This document shows, piece by piece, positions 41,830 through 52,270 of a stretch of DNA of 64,000 nucleotides (position 1 is its first letter; the number at the start of each line of letters is the position of its first letter). The notes beneath the pieces are model-generated. The model made no database searches. It was not told where the DNA came from and saw only the letters and a list, made by a program, of their open reading frames with translations. The stretch is from NCBI GenBank assembly GCA_951799405.1, contig OX637332.1, positions 7,011,001 to 7,075,000 on the forward strand. The letters are read 5' to 3'. Both the position numbers and the translations under genes were made by a program. This DNA comes from Agapetus fuscipes (taxonomy: Eukaryota > Arthropoda > Insecta > Trichoptera > Glossosomatidae).

Positions 41830-42039
41830 ATCATTCATATAAAATGCATTCCTATATCCATACACATATAAGTTCGCGCTTGCACATTCCGCATGCGGAC
41901 TTACAACATGAAAACCCAATCTCGAATGAACATAAACACTGCAACTCTTAACGACTTTCCCTGACACACGGGTGCCATTGGCAAAATGAACCATTTTTTT
42001 ACAGTATCAGCCTCATATGAACCTATAAGTCAAGGAATA
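41830..42039 (-). repeat. Family M repeat, minus strand, 3' end lost
   Basis: 'atgcattcctatatccatac' to 'cctataagtcaaggaata'. A short further piece lies at 42104-42145, and a SINE3 fragment at 42060-42084. Confidence 0.8.
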
Positions 42040-42446
42040 ATTATTAAAAAATACTAAATTACACCTGTTGAACCAGGGTCGAAGTTATCGATTAATAATA
42101 CATTATGGTTGGTCAGTCTCATAACAATTCCATAAGACAAGGAATTGGCAAAGGTGAAACAATTTTTTCCAGGATAGGTACGGATATGTTTTTTTTTCGG
42201 ATATCCGATAGTATGAGTTATGGGTTCGGATATCCCTAACAACCCTGGTTCAAAGATGATATTTCAGTGGCGGCGCGTCAGTGATTTGAAGGCCATTACT
42301 CTCGCCGTCAAACGTTGACAATTATTGGCTTAGATCGCCCAAGGACCGCTTTGTTTGGGCCGCATCGCACTCTGGGAACGGCCCATTTCATACGCGGCCG
42401 TATCTGCAACACAGGCCGTATCTGCCGTTTCTGCCGTTTGCGGGCT

Positions 42447-42971
42447 AATTAATATGGCCCGGGAAAACCGTGCAAACTCAACCGCAGCGTTTAAACGAAA
42501 TTGCGCTCAAAATAGAATGTTCACTAGAGGGTTACATGCAATTTTACATATATTTTTATACTTTCAGTACGGGAATTAATATGGCCTGGGAAAACCGTGC
42601 AAACTCAACCGTAGCGTTTTGGAAAATTACGCTCAAAGTAAAACGCTCACTAGGGGGTTACATGCAATTTTACATATATTTTTTATGTAAAGTTGTATAC
42701 TTTGAGTGCGGGTCCTTTTCGTGGAGCAGATGACGCTCACCGCAGTCCCAGTGCGAGTTATATACATGAATTATGGAAATTTACGTTTAAACTAAACAGT
42801 AGCGTATTACCGAAATTGCGCGCAAATTAAAACGCTCAATAGAGGCTCTATGCCATTTCACATATTTTTTTGGTAAACTTCATATTAGAGTTGAATCGTA
42901 TTTTTTTCTACTTTTAGTACAGGTCCCTTTCATGGAGTAGATGAGGTTCACCGCAGTCCCAGCACGAGTAT
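42447..42971. repeat. Triplicated block of a dispersed repeat
   Basis: Three successive units start with 'aattaatatggcc' or similar at 42447, 42574 and 42768. Each contains 'caaactcaaccgtagcgttt', 'aaaacgctcactaggggg' and 'acatatattttt' variants. Units two and three also share 'gcagatgacgctcaccgcag'. Unit lengths are about 127, 194 and 204 bp. Relatives lie at 1-360 and 9480-9600. Confidence 0.7.
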
Positions 42972-42976
42972 TTTTT

Positions 42977-43180
42977 ACTCAGCCGGCAAGGTTTACTAAA
43001 CCTTCACAAGAAGTGAGTGCCAGCCCCCTCGGGAACTGCAAAACCTCCATTTTGACTCAAGTGATTAGCGCAATACCGGCCACCCTACCTGTAAAATAAA
43101 TAGGTTCAGCTTGTCACATGCAACTCCCTCGGAGAAAACGCGGTAAAAAGCTTCCCTGTATGTGTAGCTTAATAGCGTTC
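42977..43180 (+). mobile_element. SINE1 lacking its tRNA head
   Basis: 'ccggcaaggtttactaaacc' to 'tgtgtagcttaatagcg'. Confidence 0.8.
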
Positions 43181-43573
43181 AAGTAGCGTTTTTAGAAGAT
43201 TCGAAGCTTCAAAGCTATTCTGGAGCATTAGAATCAAGACATCCCATAATGGTCTCTAGATTCATTATCAGAGCTTGTATATAAGGCGAATTTCGATTGA
43301 GAAGAAAAAAAATACTAGTAGTCATTCATCAGCAAGAACACTTGTCTACCCTTGTTACAGGCAAAAGAGACAAAAGTTACATAGTTTATTTTTCGTATCA
43401 GCTATGGGTTTTATCCATTAATTACAAATACAGTAAGTGTGTCCGGGAATGGATACCGACGATTTTGAATATATATTGATGTAATTTTTCTCCTCTGTTC
43501 CCTTAGTACGAGTTGCAAAACTTGAGTAAAGTAAAGTTTGCGGAAAGTATTAAAGAGTGATTTTCCCCGAAAT

Positions 43574-43647
43574 CGCAACATGCAATCACTTCAGGGAGAA
43601 CGCGGCAAGAAGTTACACTATATGTGTAGCTTAATCACGTCACGTTC
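43574..43647 (+). mobile_element. SINE1 3' terminal fragment
   Basis: 'gcaacatgcaatcacttc' to 'tgtgtagcttaatcacgtca'. Confidence 0.75.
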
Positions 43648-43649
43648 AA

Positions 43650-44060
43650 TATTACTTTAATCTTTCATTTTCATTATTTCCTGACAATTTCAATTCACCA
43701 TTGCATTTTCCTATTTCGCCTTCAACGCTTCCACATTAAATTAAACTAGGTTATCAGGTACTTTACGAGTAGGTATACATGACACACACATAGCAGTAAT
43801 AATAACATCTCCCCGGCAGTAATTGTGTACGTACTCTCTATTTGAAATTCAGTCAACGAAATTTCCAGCCTAGATAATGGCAAATGGTTCGACCTCAAAA
43901 TTAATGTAATTTCGCAGGCAGCGTTATTAGAGCCATCAGACCTACACTAGTGACTCATTTGCCTTTGCCGTGGTCCGCCTCTTTCGAATCCACGATTACC
44001 ATGGAAACTATTATTTACATGCCAGTCCCCAGATACCATCGCCGGGTAGATTTGAATTAA
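43650..44060. promoter_or_regulatory. Candidate regulatory block with an RFX-type X-box
   Basis: A repeat-free, less AT-rich block. At 43994-44008 it reads GATTACCATGGAAAC, close to the palindromic X-box GTTRCCATGGYAAC bound by RFX factors. Regulatory function is inferred from one site and from composition. Confidence 0.3.
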
Positions 44061-44065
44061 CCACA

Positions 44066-44235
44066 AACCCTAGTACTGCTTTTTTATTTCAACCCTAGTT
44101 CTGCTTTTTTCTTTCAACCCTAGTTCTGATTTTATTTTTCAACCTTAGTTCTGATTTTTTCTTTCAACCCTACATATATTTTTTTCTTTCAACCCTAGTT
44201 CTGCTTTTTTCTTTCAACCCTAGTAGGTACTGTTT
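44066..44235. repeat. 25-bp tandem repeat, about 6.8 copies
   Basis: 'aaccctag' starts at 44066, 44091, 44116, 44141, 44166, 44191 and 44216, an exact 25-bp spacing. The unit is 'aaccctagttctgctttttt' plus 'ctttc'. Confidence 0.95.
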
Positions 44236-44292
44236 TTTTTTATTTATATTTTAACATGAATCTTTGTATTCCTTGACTTATTTTTATTTGTT

Positions 44293-44543
44293 TTCCTTGA
44301 CTTATAGGTTGTATGATGCTGACCTCCCATTCTTAAAAAAAATGTTCACTTCGCAAATGTCACACTTGTTTCAGGGAAGGTCGGCAAAAGTGGCAGGGTT
44401 TTTGTTCATTTGAGGTTTGGTTTTAACTTGTTAGTACACATTCAGCATTTGTAAGCTCTAACTTACATGTGTCTGTTTGTGGGCATGCATTTCATATGAG
44501 TTTTGATTGTTAATAAATATTTGCAACTTTGATTATAGATTGT
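44293..44543 (+). repeat. Family M repeat, full-length, subfamily A
   Basis: 'ttccttgacttataggttg' to 'tttgattatagattg'. Confidence 0.88.
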
Positions 44544-44546
44544 AGA

Positions 44547-44612
44547 ATCCTTGACTTATAGGTTGGTATGAGGCTGACCAAGCTTGCTGTAAAAAAAAAT
44601 GTTCACAATACA
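44547..44612 (+). repeat. Family M repeat, 5' fragment in tandem
   Basis: It starts 'atccttgacttataggttgg' three bases after the previous copy and is truncated after 'aaaaaaaaatgttcaca'. Confidence 0.8.
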
Positions 44613-44659
44613 TCCATTATTATAGAGGTATTATTTGAGTATTTTTTTATAATTCGCCC

Positions 44660-44940
44660 CGCAACTTAGCTGCGCATTAGTGCAACTTCAAAGAAGTCGC
44701 ATGTGGCAAGCGGAACCTATTTATTTTCACAGTAAAGGGGCTGTTACTTCATTTGAAATGTTGTATTCCTAGCACCATAAAGGGCAGGTTATAATTTATT
44801 CTAAAGGCCGTGAGTAAAACTTGCCAGTATTTTTATTTTTGGTATGAAAGAAACAACTAACAAATAAATTGTTTTTCACACCCGTGATGAGAATCGAACC
44901 CTAGCGTCTAACATGGAACGCAAGCATTCTATCAACAGGA
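44660..44940 (-). mobile_element. SINE1, minus strand, diverged
   Basis: 'gcaacttagctgcgcattag' through 'gccagtatttttatttt' to 'gagaatcgaaccctagcg'. The box A end is eroded. Confidence 0.75.
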
Positions 44941-45177
44941 CATAATATACCTAATAAATACATGATGTAACTAACGTGTAGAATTACGTCATATTGGTTA
45001 TGCTTGCATTAAAAAAAATCTAAAACTTGACAACGGAATCTTAATTTTGCAAAATAATAGTAGGTATTTTTTTTTACATGGATTCTCCTCTGCATATAAC
45101 GCCCAAACTTAAAATATGTAGATAGTTATTCCTTCTTCAATATTTTTCCGATGATTTCATTAATACAAATAATAAAA

Positions 45178-45240
45178 AAGGATGATTTATTCGGTGAGCG
45201 CTGTTTTGTATGATTCACAACCTTAAGAGCCTTCTTACCT
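45178..45240 (-). mobile_element. SINE2 3' fragment, minus strand
   Basis: 'aaaggatgatttattcggtg' to 'ccttaagagccttct'. Confidence 0.65.
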
Positions 45241-45699
45241 TGTTTAAGATTTCAGTTCTCACAGTATGCGGCCGTTTTCAAATTCGTCTCAGCAAACGTT
45301 ACAACTGCAATACGTAGAGGCTATTCAAGCACAACAGCTGGTCTAAGTATGTACGCATGTGCTATATTAGGGCAGTAATTTGTCGCCAGTTAAGCCTGTC
45401 GGTACACCGGCTACTTCCGTCCCCTCCTAAATCAAGCCACCTGATCACATCTTGAAATTTACGATAAGTCTTGAGAGGGTTGTAAGTGATGCGATGTTTG
45501 CTGTTTGAAGGGTACAATTCAAGAGCCTTATCATTTGAGAACGGGCTTAGAAGTCAGCTGGAAATTACGTAAATACTCATGCTAATAAGAAAATACAGTT
45601 CATGAAATAAAGCGTCGAAACGACCGAAAATAATTGTATTGTAAAAAAAGTTTCAGCCTGAAAGCACCCAGTAGGTATCATATAAAAATTGTAAGGAGT
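45241..45699. other. Non-coding sequence
   Basis: No recognised feature. Confidence 0.35.
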
Positions 45700-45888
45700 C
45701 TCTGTTTCAGGGAAAGACGGCAAGAGTTGCAGGGTGTATGTCCATTTGAGATTTGGTTTTTATGTTGTAGGTTCACATGAGGCATGTGCAAGCGCGAATT
45801 TGTACGTGTCTGGTTGTGAGAATGCATGTAATGTGAATCTCCAATGTAACATATCTTTGCAACTTAGATTAGATTAGATTAGATTAGC
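45700..45888 (+). repeat. Family M repeat, 3' three quarters
   Basis: 'tctgtttcagggaaagacgg' to 'ttgcaacttagattagatta' with a (GATTA)n tail of four units. Confidence 0.82.
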
Positions 45889-46539
45889 GGATTAATGCTT
45901 CAATCAAGAATTATTGAAATATGCAAGTAAGTAAGTAAATTATGTTTAAAGAATCAAATGTTGTAACAGATGAAAATTGTCAACATTTTTTTGGATAAAA
46001 CAGGTTAGGTACCCTTATTACATTACACCCTGATGCGTCTTTCCTTTCTACCCCCCGTTTCGACAGACGACACACACTAAAAATGTTTTTTACACTTTAT
46101 GGCCTTTCTAAAGAAGTGACATTAATGGAAAAAATCACACCTGTTTATTGATTTTTTATCTAAATTTTAAAGTTAAAATATTTTATAAAACTTAAAAAGT
46201 GACGCTACAAAAAAATATTTTAAAAAACACGTTTTTGTTCACATTTTTTTCTTATAATTTTGTTGTTTAATATTTTTTTCTTCATAATTATAGAATGATA
46301 CAATGTCTAGAGAGTGTTTGAAAAATATTTTAGGTAATGTGAACAGTTTTCGAGATAATATGAAAAAACTGAAACCTGATAATTAATTTAATGTGCGCGG
46401 CAGTACTTCAGCGTGAATTGTCGCCGAACCCACAGTGAGAAGGTAAACACGCCACCCTGATACAGTTATTAAAATGCTGTGTGAGACTCTAAAGCGAGAT
46501 CTTACATAGAATTGATATTTCTTTGAAGTACATTAATAT
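45889..46539. other. AT-rich non-coding sequence
   Basis: No recognised feature. Confidence 0.4.
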
Positions 46540-46607
46540 CAGAGATTTTCTTTGAGTTATACCTACTCCGAGTTAAGGTATGTTGTGCTACGACATCAGG
46601 TTTCAGT
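46540..46607 (-). mobile_element. Small jockey-like LINE fragment
   Basis: 'actccgagttaaggtatg' and 'gctacgacatcag' resemble the 11.2-kb remnant in reverse orientation. Short and diverged. Confidence 0.3.
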
Positions 46608-46961
46608 ACTAAAATCTTCTTGAATAGTGTATAAAGCAGTTAATAAGATAAGTCATTGAATTATTCTTAAACTTTTTTCGGACCAAATGTGCAAATGGTT
46701 CAAAAATTGACAATTGGGCACACGAATAGATCTAGAACTTCAAAGGAGCAGAATTCACAGATAATTATATTTTTTTTCGGAATTCACAAAAAAAAAACAT
46801 TTTTTTAGCTTGTCTTCAGAAAGTTCTTTTAGTCTGCAGTCAGTAACAGAAATAATTAATATTTCTACTTGCAGTGAAAATTGTATTGAAAGGCATCCAA
46901 TACAATTTTTTATCATATACTTGTTTATAATTCCGTTTTTATTTTTATTTTTACTAGCTGT

Positions 46962-47042
46962 ACTGTTATAATGACACCATTCTGTTAGGGATGGCCAGTA
47001 TCTCTGCACATGTGTCTCTATTGTGGTGTGTCCTTGGAAACT
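46962..47042 (-). mobile_element. LINE P 3' UTR fragment
   Basis: 'attctgttagggatggccag' plus 'tatctctgcacatgtgtctc' is the diverged 3' terminus of LINE P. Confidence 0.5.
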
Positions 47043-48164
47043 TCACTTATCTTTAAAATTCCCCAGTCATGAGGTTAAAATAGGTTTAGCATATTTCTGC
47101 TCTCATTTCATTTATTGCTCCATTTTTTTTCATACAGAAGACTAAGTTGGCATGTGAAGAATTACTCATGTAAGTTTCATAGCTATCTATTAAGCAGTTT
47201 AAGAGTCCATACAGGACAAACATACATACATCCATTTGATTTTACATATTAGATTTTACATTCAGAACTATTCTAGGTATACTAATTCTCAACTATAGTC
47301 TACCTTCTGTAACTTTTGAACATTCTTAATAGCAAAAATTCAAAACGATCCTTTCCTTTGTGTGTAGTTTTTGTACCGCTTTTATTTTTAGCGCTTAATT
47401 GTCGTTAACGTGTAAACACCACTTTAAATTTTAGTGATTGTTGCAAGTTTCAAAAACTCATTAAGAGTTTCTCGCAGTTTTCCAGTTGGGTTAGCGGGCA
47501 CACCCGTCTTTGAAAGACTCGCATCTCTATCTTTTAACAAGGAAGATAGTCTGCCCGTACAGTTTCCACTGTTGTGGCATTCAGACGAGGGCAGTAAACA
47601 AGGGACAGTGGTTTAATTGTGTGTGTAGTTGAGTATAACAAAATATACATGCCGAGTTCTCTGTAGAGGCAAACCAACGATAAATGGGTAAAATACGTTA
47701 CTTTTTAAAATTAAGGCTAAAAACGGTTTTATTTTCGTAAAAGTACATCCATAAAATTTTAAATTAAACCTTATAAAAAAAATAAAAAATTAACTACATT
47801 AAAACTTTCTGAAGTTTGCAAATTTACAGAGCTAAAATTAATTTTTAAAAATCCATTTTGTTTTTAGAAAAACATAGTTTTTCTTTTTTTGCCCCTGAAG
47901 AAGGATAAATAGAACCAGACAGTATAATATAGTCAAAGGTGTAAAAATAACAACGTTCTGTAAATTATTATTTAAAAAAAGAATACAAATATTTTTGTAC
48001 AATTTGAACGTGTAAATAAATCTAAATTATAACCTTTGCCGCCAACATTACGTATGTATCTATCAACTATCATATCTTAAGGTACTTGCATATGTATTTT
48101 TTCTTTTGTAGGTATTTTTTTGCATAGTTTTTCTTGTTCATACCCATAAAAAATTAAACTAAAT
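47043..48164. other. Non-coding sequence
   Basis: Positions 47440-47620 are less AT-rich and unique. The rest is AT-rich. No feature supported. Confidence 0.35.
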
Positions 48165-48480
48165 CATTCCTTAACTATAGTGTGGTATGAGGTTGACCAC
48201 CCACACTGTAAAAAATGGTTCACTTTGCCAACGTTGTCCAAAAACAGTGCTCACCAAATAAATCATCCTAATATTATTATTATTAACATCACCCCTGTGT
48301 CAGGGAAGGTCGGCAAAAATTGTAGGGTTTATGTTCATTTGAGGTTTGAATTTGATTTGTATGTACACATTCAGCATTTGTAAGCGCGAACTACACGTGT
48401 TTGTTTGTGGGCATACATTTGATATGAGGTTTAAATGTTAATATATCTTTGCAACTTAAATTATAGATTATTATCATAGA
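48165..48480 (+). repeat. Family M repeat carrying a SINE2 3' fragment
   Basis: Subfamily A copy from 'attccttaactatag' to 'aaattatagattatt'. It is interrupted at about 48234-48287 between 'ctttgccaa' and 'catcacccctgtg'. Confidence 0.85.
48234..48287 (+). mobile_element. SINE2 3' end inserted in family M
   Basis: 'acagtgctcaccaaataaat' plus (ATT)n, only the last roughly 50 bp. This is a severely 5'-truncated retroposition event. Confidence 0.75.
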
Positions 48481-48499
48481 TAAGATAAAAAATACAGGT

Positions 48500-48853
48500 A
48501 GCTCAGTAGTAATTTGCCTAGACACATTAAGCAATTTACCGTTTACCGTTGTCTTTAACACCTTTCACACTGTCTGCATCTGTGGTCGGATCACAAACCG
48601 TACATCAGCTTTGCAAGCGATTCTGGTGCAGCGTATGTACGAGTGCATTATCTACCCGCACTAACAGTTTCCTGGTGCCATTATACCGGCCACTGTTATT
48701 CAGCAAAAACAGAAGACTTTTCTGCAATTCTGCGAGAATAAACCGCACGTGTAATTGCTCAGTAAAAAAATACTTACAACTTTATGCCCCTTAAATAACA
48801 GGTAAGCGAGTGGAATTTGAAAGTTGGTTATAGCATTCAATTGAGAATATGGA
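48500..48853. other. Unique non-coding block
   Basis: Less AT-rich, repeat-free by eye ('ctgtctgcatctgtggtcgg'). Possible regulatory DNA. No motif singled out. Confidence 0.25.
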
Positions 48854-49439
48854 TATCGACGGTTAAAAGGAAGTAGGGCGAACACATCAAATTTTGCAGA
48901 CAGGAGCTTTGCGGGGGCCGGGCCGGTTGCCTGGAACAATTTGCCCGTCGGTGTTCGAAAGGGAATGAAGACACTACTTTTCTCCAGAAGCCATGCACCC
49001 TTGAGATGGTCCTGGACCATTAAATGGCGCTACAGGAAATGAATCATCCATCATCATCATATGCGACGTTTTGGTCAAAAATGAGTTATGAATGCTTTCC
49101 TACTTATAATTTTCCGCTCTTTCTAATGCGCTAACTCTCATAGCTTTACGACGATTTTTGTTGTTGTTTATGCCCAAGCAAACAACAGCGTTTTCGAAGT
49201 ATGGTTTTTGGTGTAACCGACAAGATTTTGTCCTAAAGGTACTTGTAACATAAAAAAATCGTAAAACCACATTAATAGGAATGCCAATAAATACCATTAT
49301 TTTTTTTAATTTTAGAGCTGTTTTGATTTTAACGATATGATAACAAATAAAAAAAGTTTTCTGCAATCAAACTTTAAACTGCTCTCCTGAACAATTTAGA
49401 TTATGTCGCTTATGCCCTATTGCCTTTTAACCGTTGATA
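48854..49439 (-). mobile_element. TIR element family Z, copy B, with nested LINE end
   Basis: Termini are 'tatcgacggttaaaagg' and 'ccttttaaccgttgata'. The minus strand matches copy A at 34766 over about 330 bp. The left terminal repeat is split by a small retroposed LINE end at 48880-49063. Confidence 0.75.
48880..49063 (+). pseudogene. LINE 3' end (ORF2 C-terminus) inserted in element Z
   Basis: The plus-strand frame reads VAWNNLPVGVRKGMKTLLF and on to a stop, the WNxLP-x-x-VR style block found near the C-terminus of many LINE ORF2 proteins. A short UTR and a (CAT)n tail follow. GCGA occurs on both sides and may be the target duplication. Only the last roughly 180 bp of the LINE are present. 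Confidence 0.55.
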
Positions 49440-49918
49440 TATTGAATTGTAGTGTTTTATTTTTATTTTTCGAGTTCTTTAAAAAAACACAATTTGATCT
49501 ACCTACACATCTACAAATCCACACAAGTAATACGTGTAGGTTAGCGCACACACTTGCTGCATATATCTTAACTAACAAACTAGAATATCGTGCCAAATCC
49601 ACGAATAAAGTAAAAAAAAAAGTTTCCGTCGCAGGCTCTGTCTTTATTGGAACCGGCGATAAAGTCACAGTAACACAACTCAAGACTTATTTATATTTTC
49701 CTTTTCGATTCACCACTCTGCGCTTCATACATACGTGTATTTGATTATGACATAGTTGCGGAGTGGTGGAAACGAAAGAAAGAAAAAAAAACAACAACAA
49801 GAACCGCTTCAGCCGCAACGGGGATTTGAAAAATATAGCTGATAAATCAAATTATTATTTTTATTTGTTCGGCGAGGCTGTGTCGCGGGGTACGTCCGGT
49901 ACCCCAGAAGAAGAGTTG

Positions 49919-50714
49919 GGGAAGGGAGAGGGGGGAGGTGGGCTCCACGACAACTCGGTCACAGACATCTCGTCCACAGACAGCTCGGTCACGGACATTT
50001 CGGTCAAAGAAAACTCGGCCACTGGTGGCTTCTTCACGCATATGTACATACGGAAAACTATGTCACAGACAATTTGTGTAAAGACAGCTCGGTCACGGAC
50101 AATTTGATCATGGCAATTCTGTCACAGACAACTCGGCCACTAATGGTTCGTCCACAGATAAATCAGCCACGGACCATTCGGTCACATGACAGTTTGTCCA
50201 CATGATTTTTCAATCATGGGCATTTCGGTCACATACAGTACCTATTAGGTTAACAGACTCCATCACTCTCTCCATCACAGAAACCTTGGTCTCTTACAAA
50301 CCTTTTTTATCATTTCAATTATCAATAATTAAGTGGAAGTTCGCACTTACACATGCTGCATGTGTACATACAAAATAAACAACCAAATGAGGATAAAATC
50401 TGAGACCATCCAACTATCTTTACAAAAATGTACGTAAGATATGTGTATATAAGTATGTAGACGATGCATTACATGTGAACGAAATGCTCGTGACCGAAAA
50501 CTCATTTAGACGCACTGTCGTGTGACTGAATTGTCCGTGAACGATGAGTCTGTAGACGAGTAATATCTAGTCTAGTTATCTTTGATACCGAAAAATCGTG
50601 TGGATAAACTGTAGTGTGATCGAATGTTCTATAAGCAATATGTCTGTGGATGAGTTATCTTTGACCGATTTGTAGTGACACGGGGGTGGTGGGTGGTTAG
50701 GGGTGTTCGGGGGG
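49919..50714. repeat. Inverted pair of degenerate 15-bp minisatellites flanked by G-quadruplex motifs
   Basis: The left array (about 49945-50250) has units such as 'acaactcggtcacag'. The right array (about 50470-50680) has the reverse complement, such as 'ctgtggatgagttatctttg' and 'gtgaccgaaaactc'. G-rich tracts at 49919-49944 and 50682-50714 each have four runs of three or more G with short loops. A family M fragment lies between the arrays. Confidence 0.65.
50336..50413 (-). repeat. Family M repeat fragment, minus strand
   Basis: 'gttcgcacttacacatgctg' to 'accaaatgaggataaaatc'. Confidence 0.55.
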
Positions 50715-51001
50715 TGGAAACAAGAATAACGAAGCTCAGCAACCCCCGCAGGGAATCGGCGCTCGTTCTCAACTGTAAAGATGTACAACTACCTCTCTCC
50801 CTCACTCTCTCTATACGAGCAATGTACATTTCGTGATGGAGTTTGTCGACGTCGCACGAAATAAGAAATGCCACCGACAACTTGTGGTAGACGAATCGAA
50901 ATTTTATATGTTTGTTATACATTCTGGTCAACGCCTGCATTGATGAAGTATCATTTATGTGTACGCAGAAGCGTGGATTGTTTAATCCGAAGGTATAAAT
51001 A

Positions 51002-51203
51002 TAATCTAATCTAAATTGCAAGATATGTAACATTGGGGATTCACATTGTAAGCATTCTCACAAGTAAACACGTACAAGTTCGCGCTTTCAGATGCCGCAT
51101 GTGAACCTACAACATAAAAACCTAAATCTCCAATGGAAATACCTACACCCTGCAATTCTTGCCGTCCTTCCCTGAAACAAGGGTGACATTGGCAAAGTGA
51201 ACC
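51002..51203 (-). repeat. Family M repeat, minus strand, 5' end lost, subfamily B
   Basis: 'atctaatctaaattgcaag' to 'tgacattggcaaagtgaac'. This is the last copy before scratch. Confidence 0.82.
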
Positions 51204-52250
51204 TTTGCCAATGCGTAATAATGGTTATAAAAAAATGCGTAATAATGGTTTGAAGGATTGAACGGAAATGAGAATAGTACAAGACCTTGTTAGGGCTGTG
51301 AGAGACAGGAATACATTCTCGAAAGAGATCATCGATAACGAACGGATCTGACATTGTACTTAACGAAGAAAAATGATTTCTTAGTGGGATGCTTGTGTTT
51401 TTATATTATTTCGTCGTTTCGGTATTTTTTTAAAGTAGATTTCACAAAATGTAAATCTTCATAAGTACTCTGAAAATTGGAAAAAAAAACATTTTTAGGT
51501 CAGATGTTACTTCAATTATTACCTCAATATTAATCTAGACCTAAATAAAAAAGTGCCCGGGAGCTAATCACATAATAAAGTTTAATTTATTTAACTACAC
51601 ATCCCAAATGGTTTTGTTTCCCGACAGATTTGTTATTTGTAACTTTAAAAATAACTTAAATATATGTAGTACTCTTCGGTACATTTCTCAAATTTAAAAC
51701 GCAGTGCACAATATCACTCACTTTTTACTTTCATTGGTGTGGAGTCGAGTTGACGACCCGCGTTGTCCATGGCATCTCTTGGGATAGCGTGACCCGCTAG
51801 GAGTTCAGATTCGTAATACCATCGGACTGAAAAATATCTGTTATATCAGATGTGCTGTGAAAAACACTTTGTGGCTCAGGCTCCCACCGGTCCGGCAGCG
51901 CGAGTCTTGCGCTCTGCGTGTTTTCTTTTAGAGCCATCTGGGAATATGGGGATATCTAAGCTTAATCCCATTTTCCCTATGCCGAGTAAAGGCTGAATAC
52001 AAAGTAAGATTCACTTTGTGGATATAGAGAGTTAACGTCGACTTAATATAATTCAATTGAGAAAATTTCCTTTAAAAGCATAATCCATTCTTAAAGTTTA
52101 TTTTGTGCTGCATTTTATAATGCAAGACAAAGTGAAATGTAAGAAATTTTGCACACAACTTTTTTGGACTGATAGTTGAGCTTCTGGGGCTTTCTTTCTT
52201 TTATTTATGAATTTGATTAAACATGTGTACATAAGTGAGCTTAATGTGTT
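51204..52250. other. Unique sequence just upstream of the scratch exon
   Basis: No TE family is recognised from here on. Positions 51720-52020 are less AT-rich ('gctcccaccggtccggcagc'). They are probably intron and may contain regulatory sequence. Confidence 0.4.
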
Positions 52251-52270
52251 TTGTTTGTTTGTCCCTATAG
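52243..52270 (+). promoter_or_regulatory. scrt: Splice acceptor of the scratch exon
   Basis: The T-rich tract 'tgttttgtttgtttgtccc' is followed by TATAG and the coding sequence 'gctatggagg'. The intron ends at 52270. The open frame extends 21 codons upstream, but those residues are intronic in character. The intron would be phase 1. Confidence 0.8.

Noticed and set aside
49403..50107. Open frames of 113-114 codons, one with a serine/aspartate-rich five-residue repeat
   Set aside because: They run through element Z and the 15-bp minisatellite. The repeat explains the open frame.
52207..52270. ATG at 52207 as the start of the Scratch protein
   Set aside because: The first 21 codons are T-rich, end in a polypyrimidine tract plus AG, and lack a SNAG domain, so they are intron.
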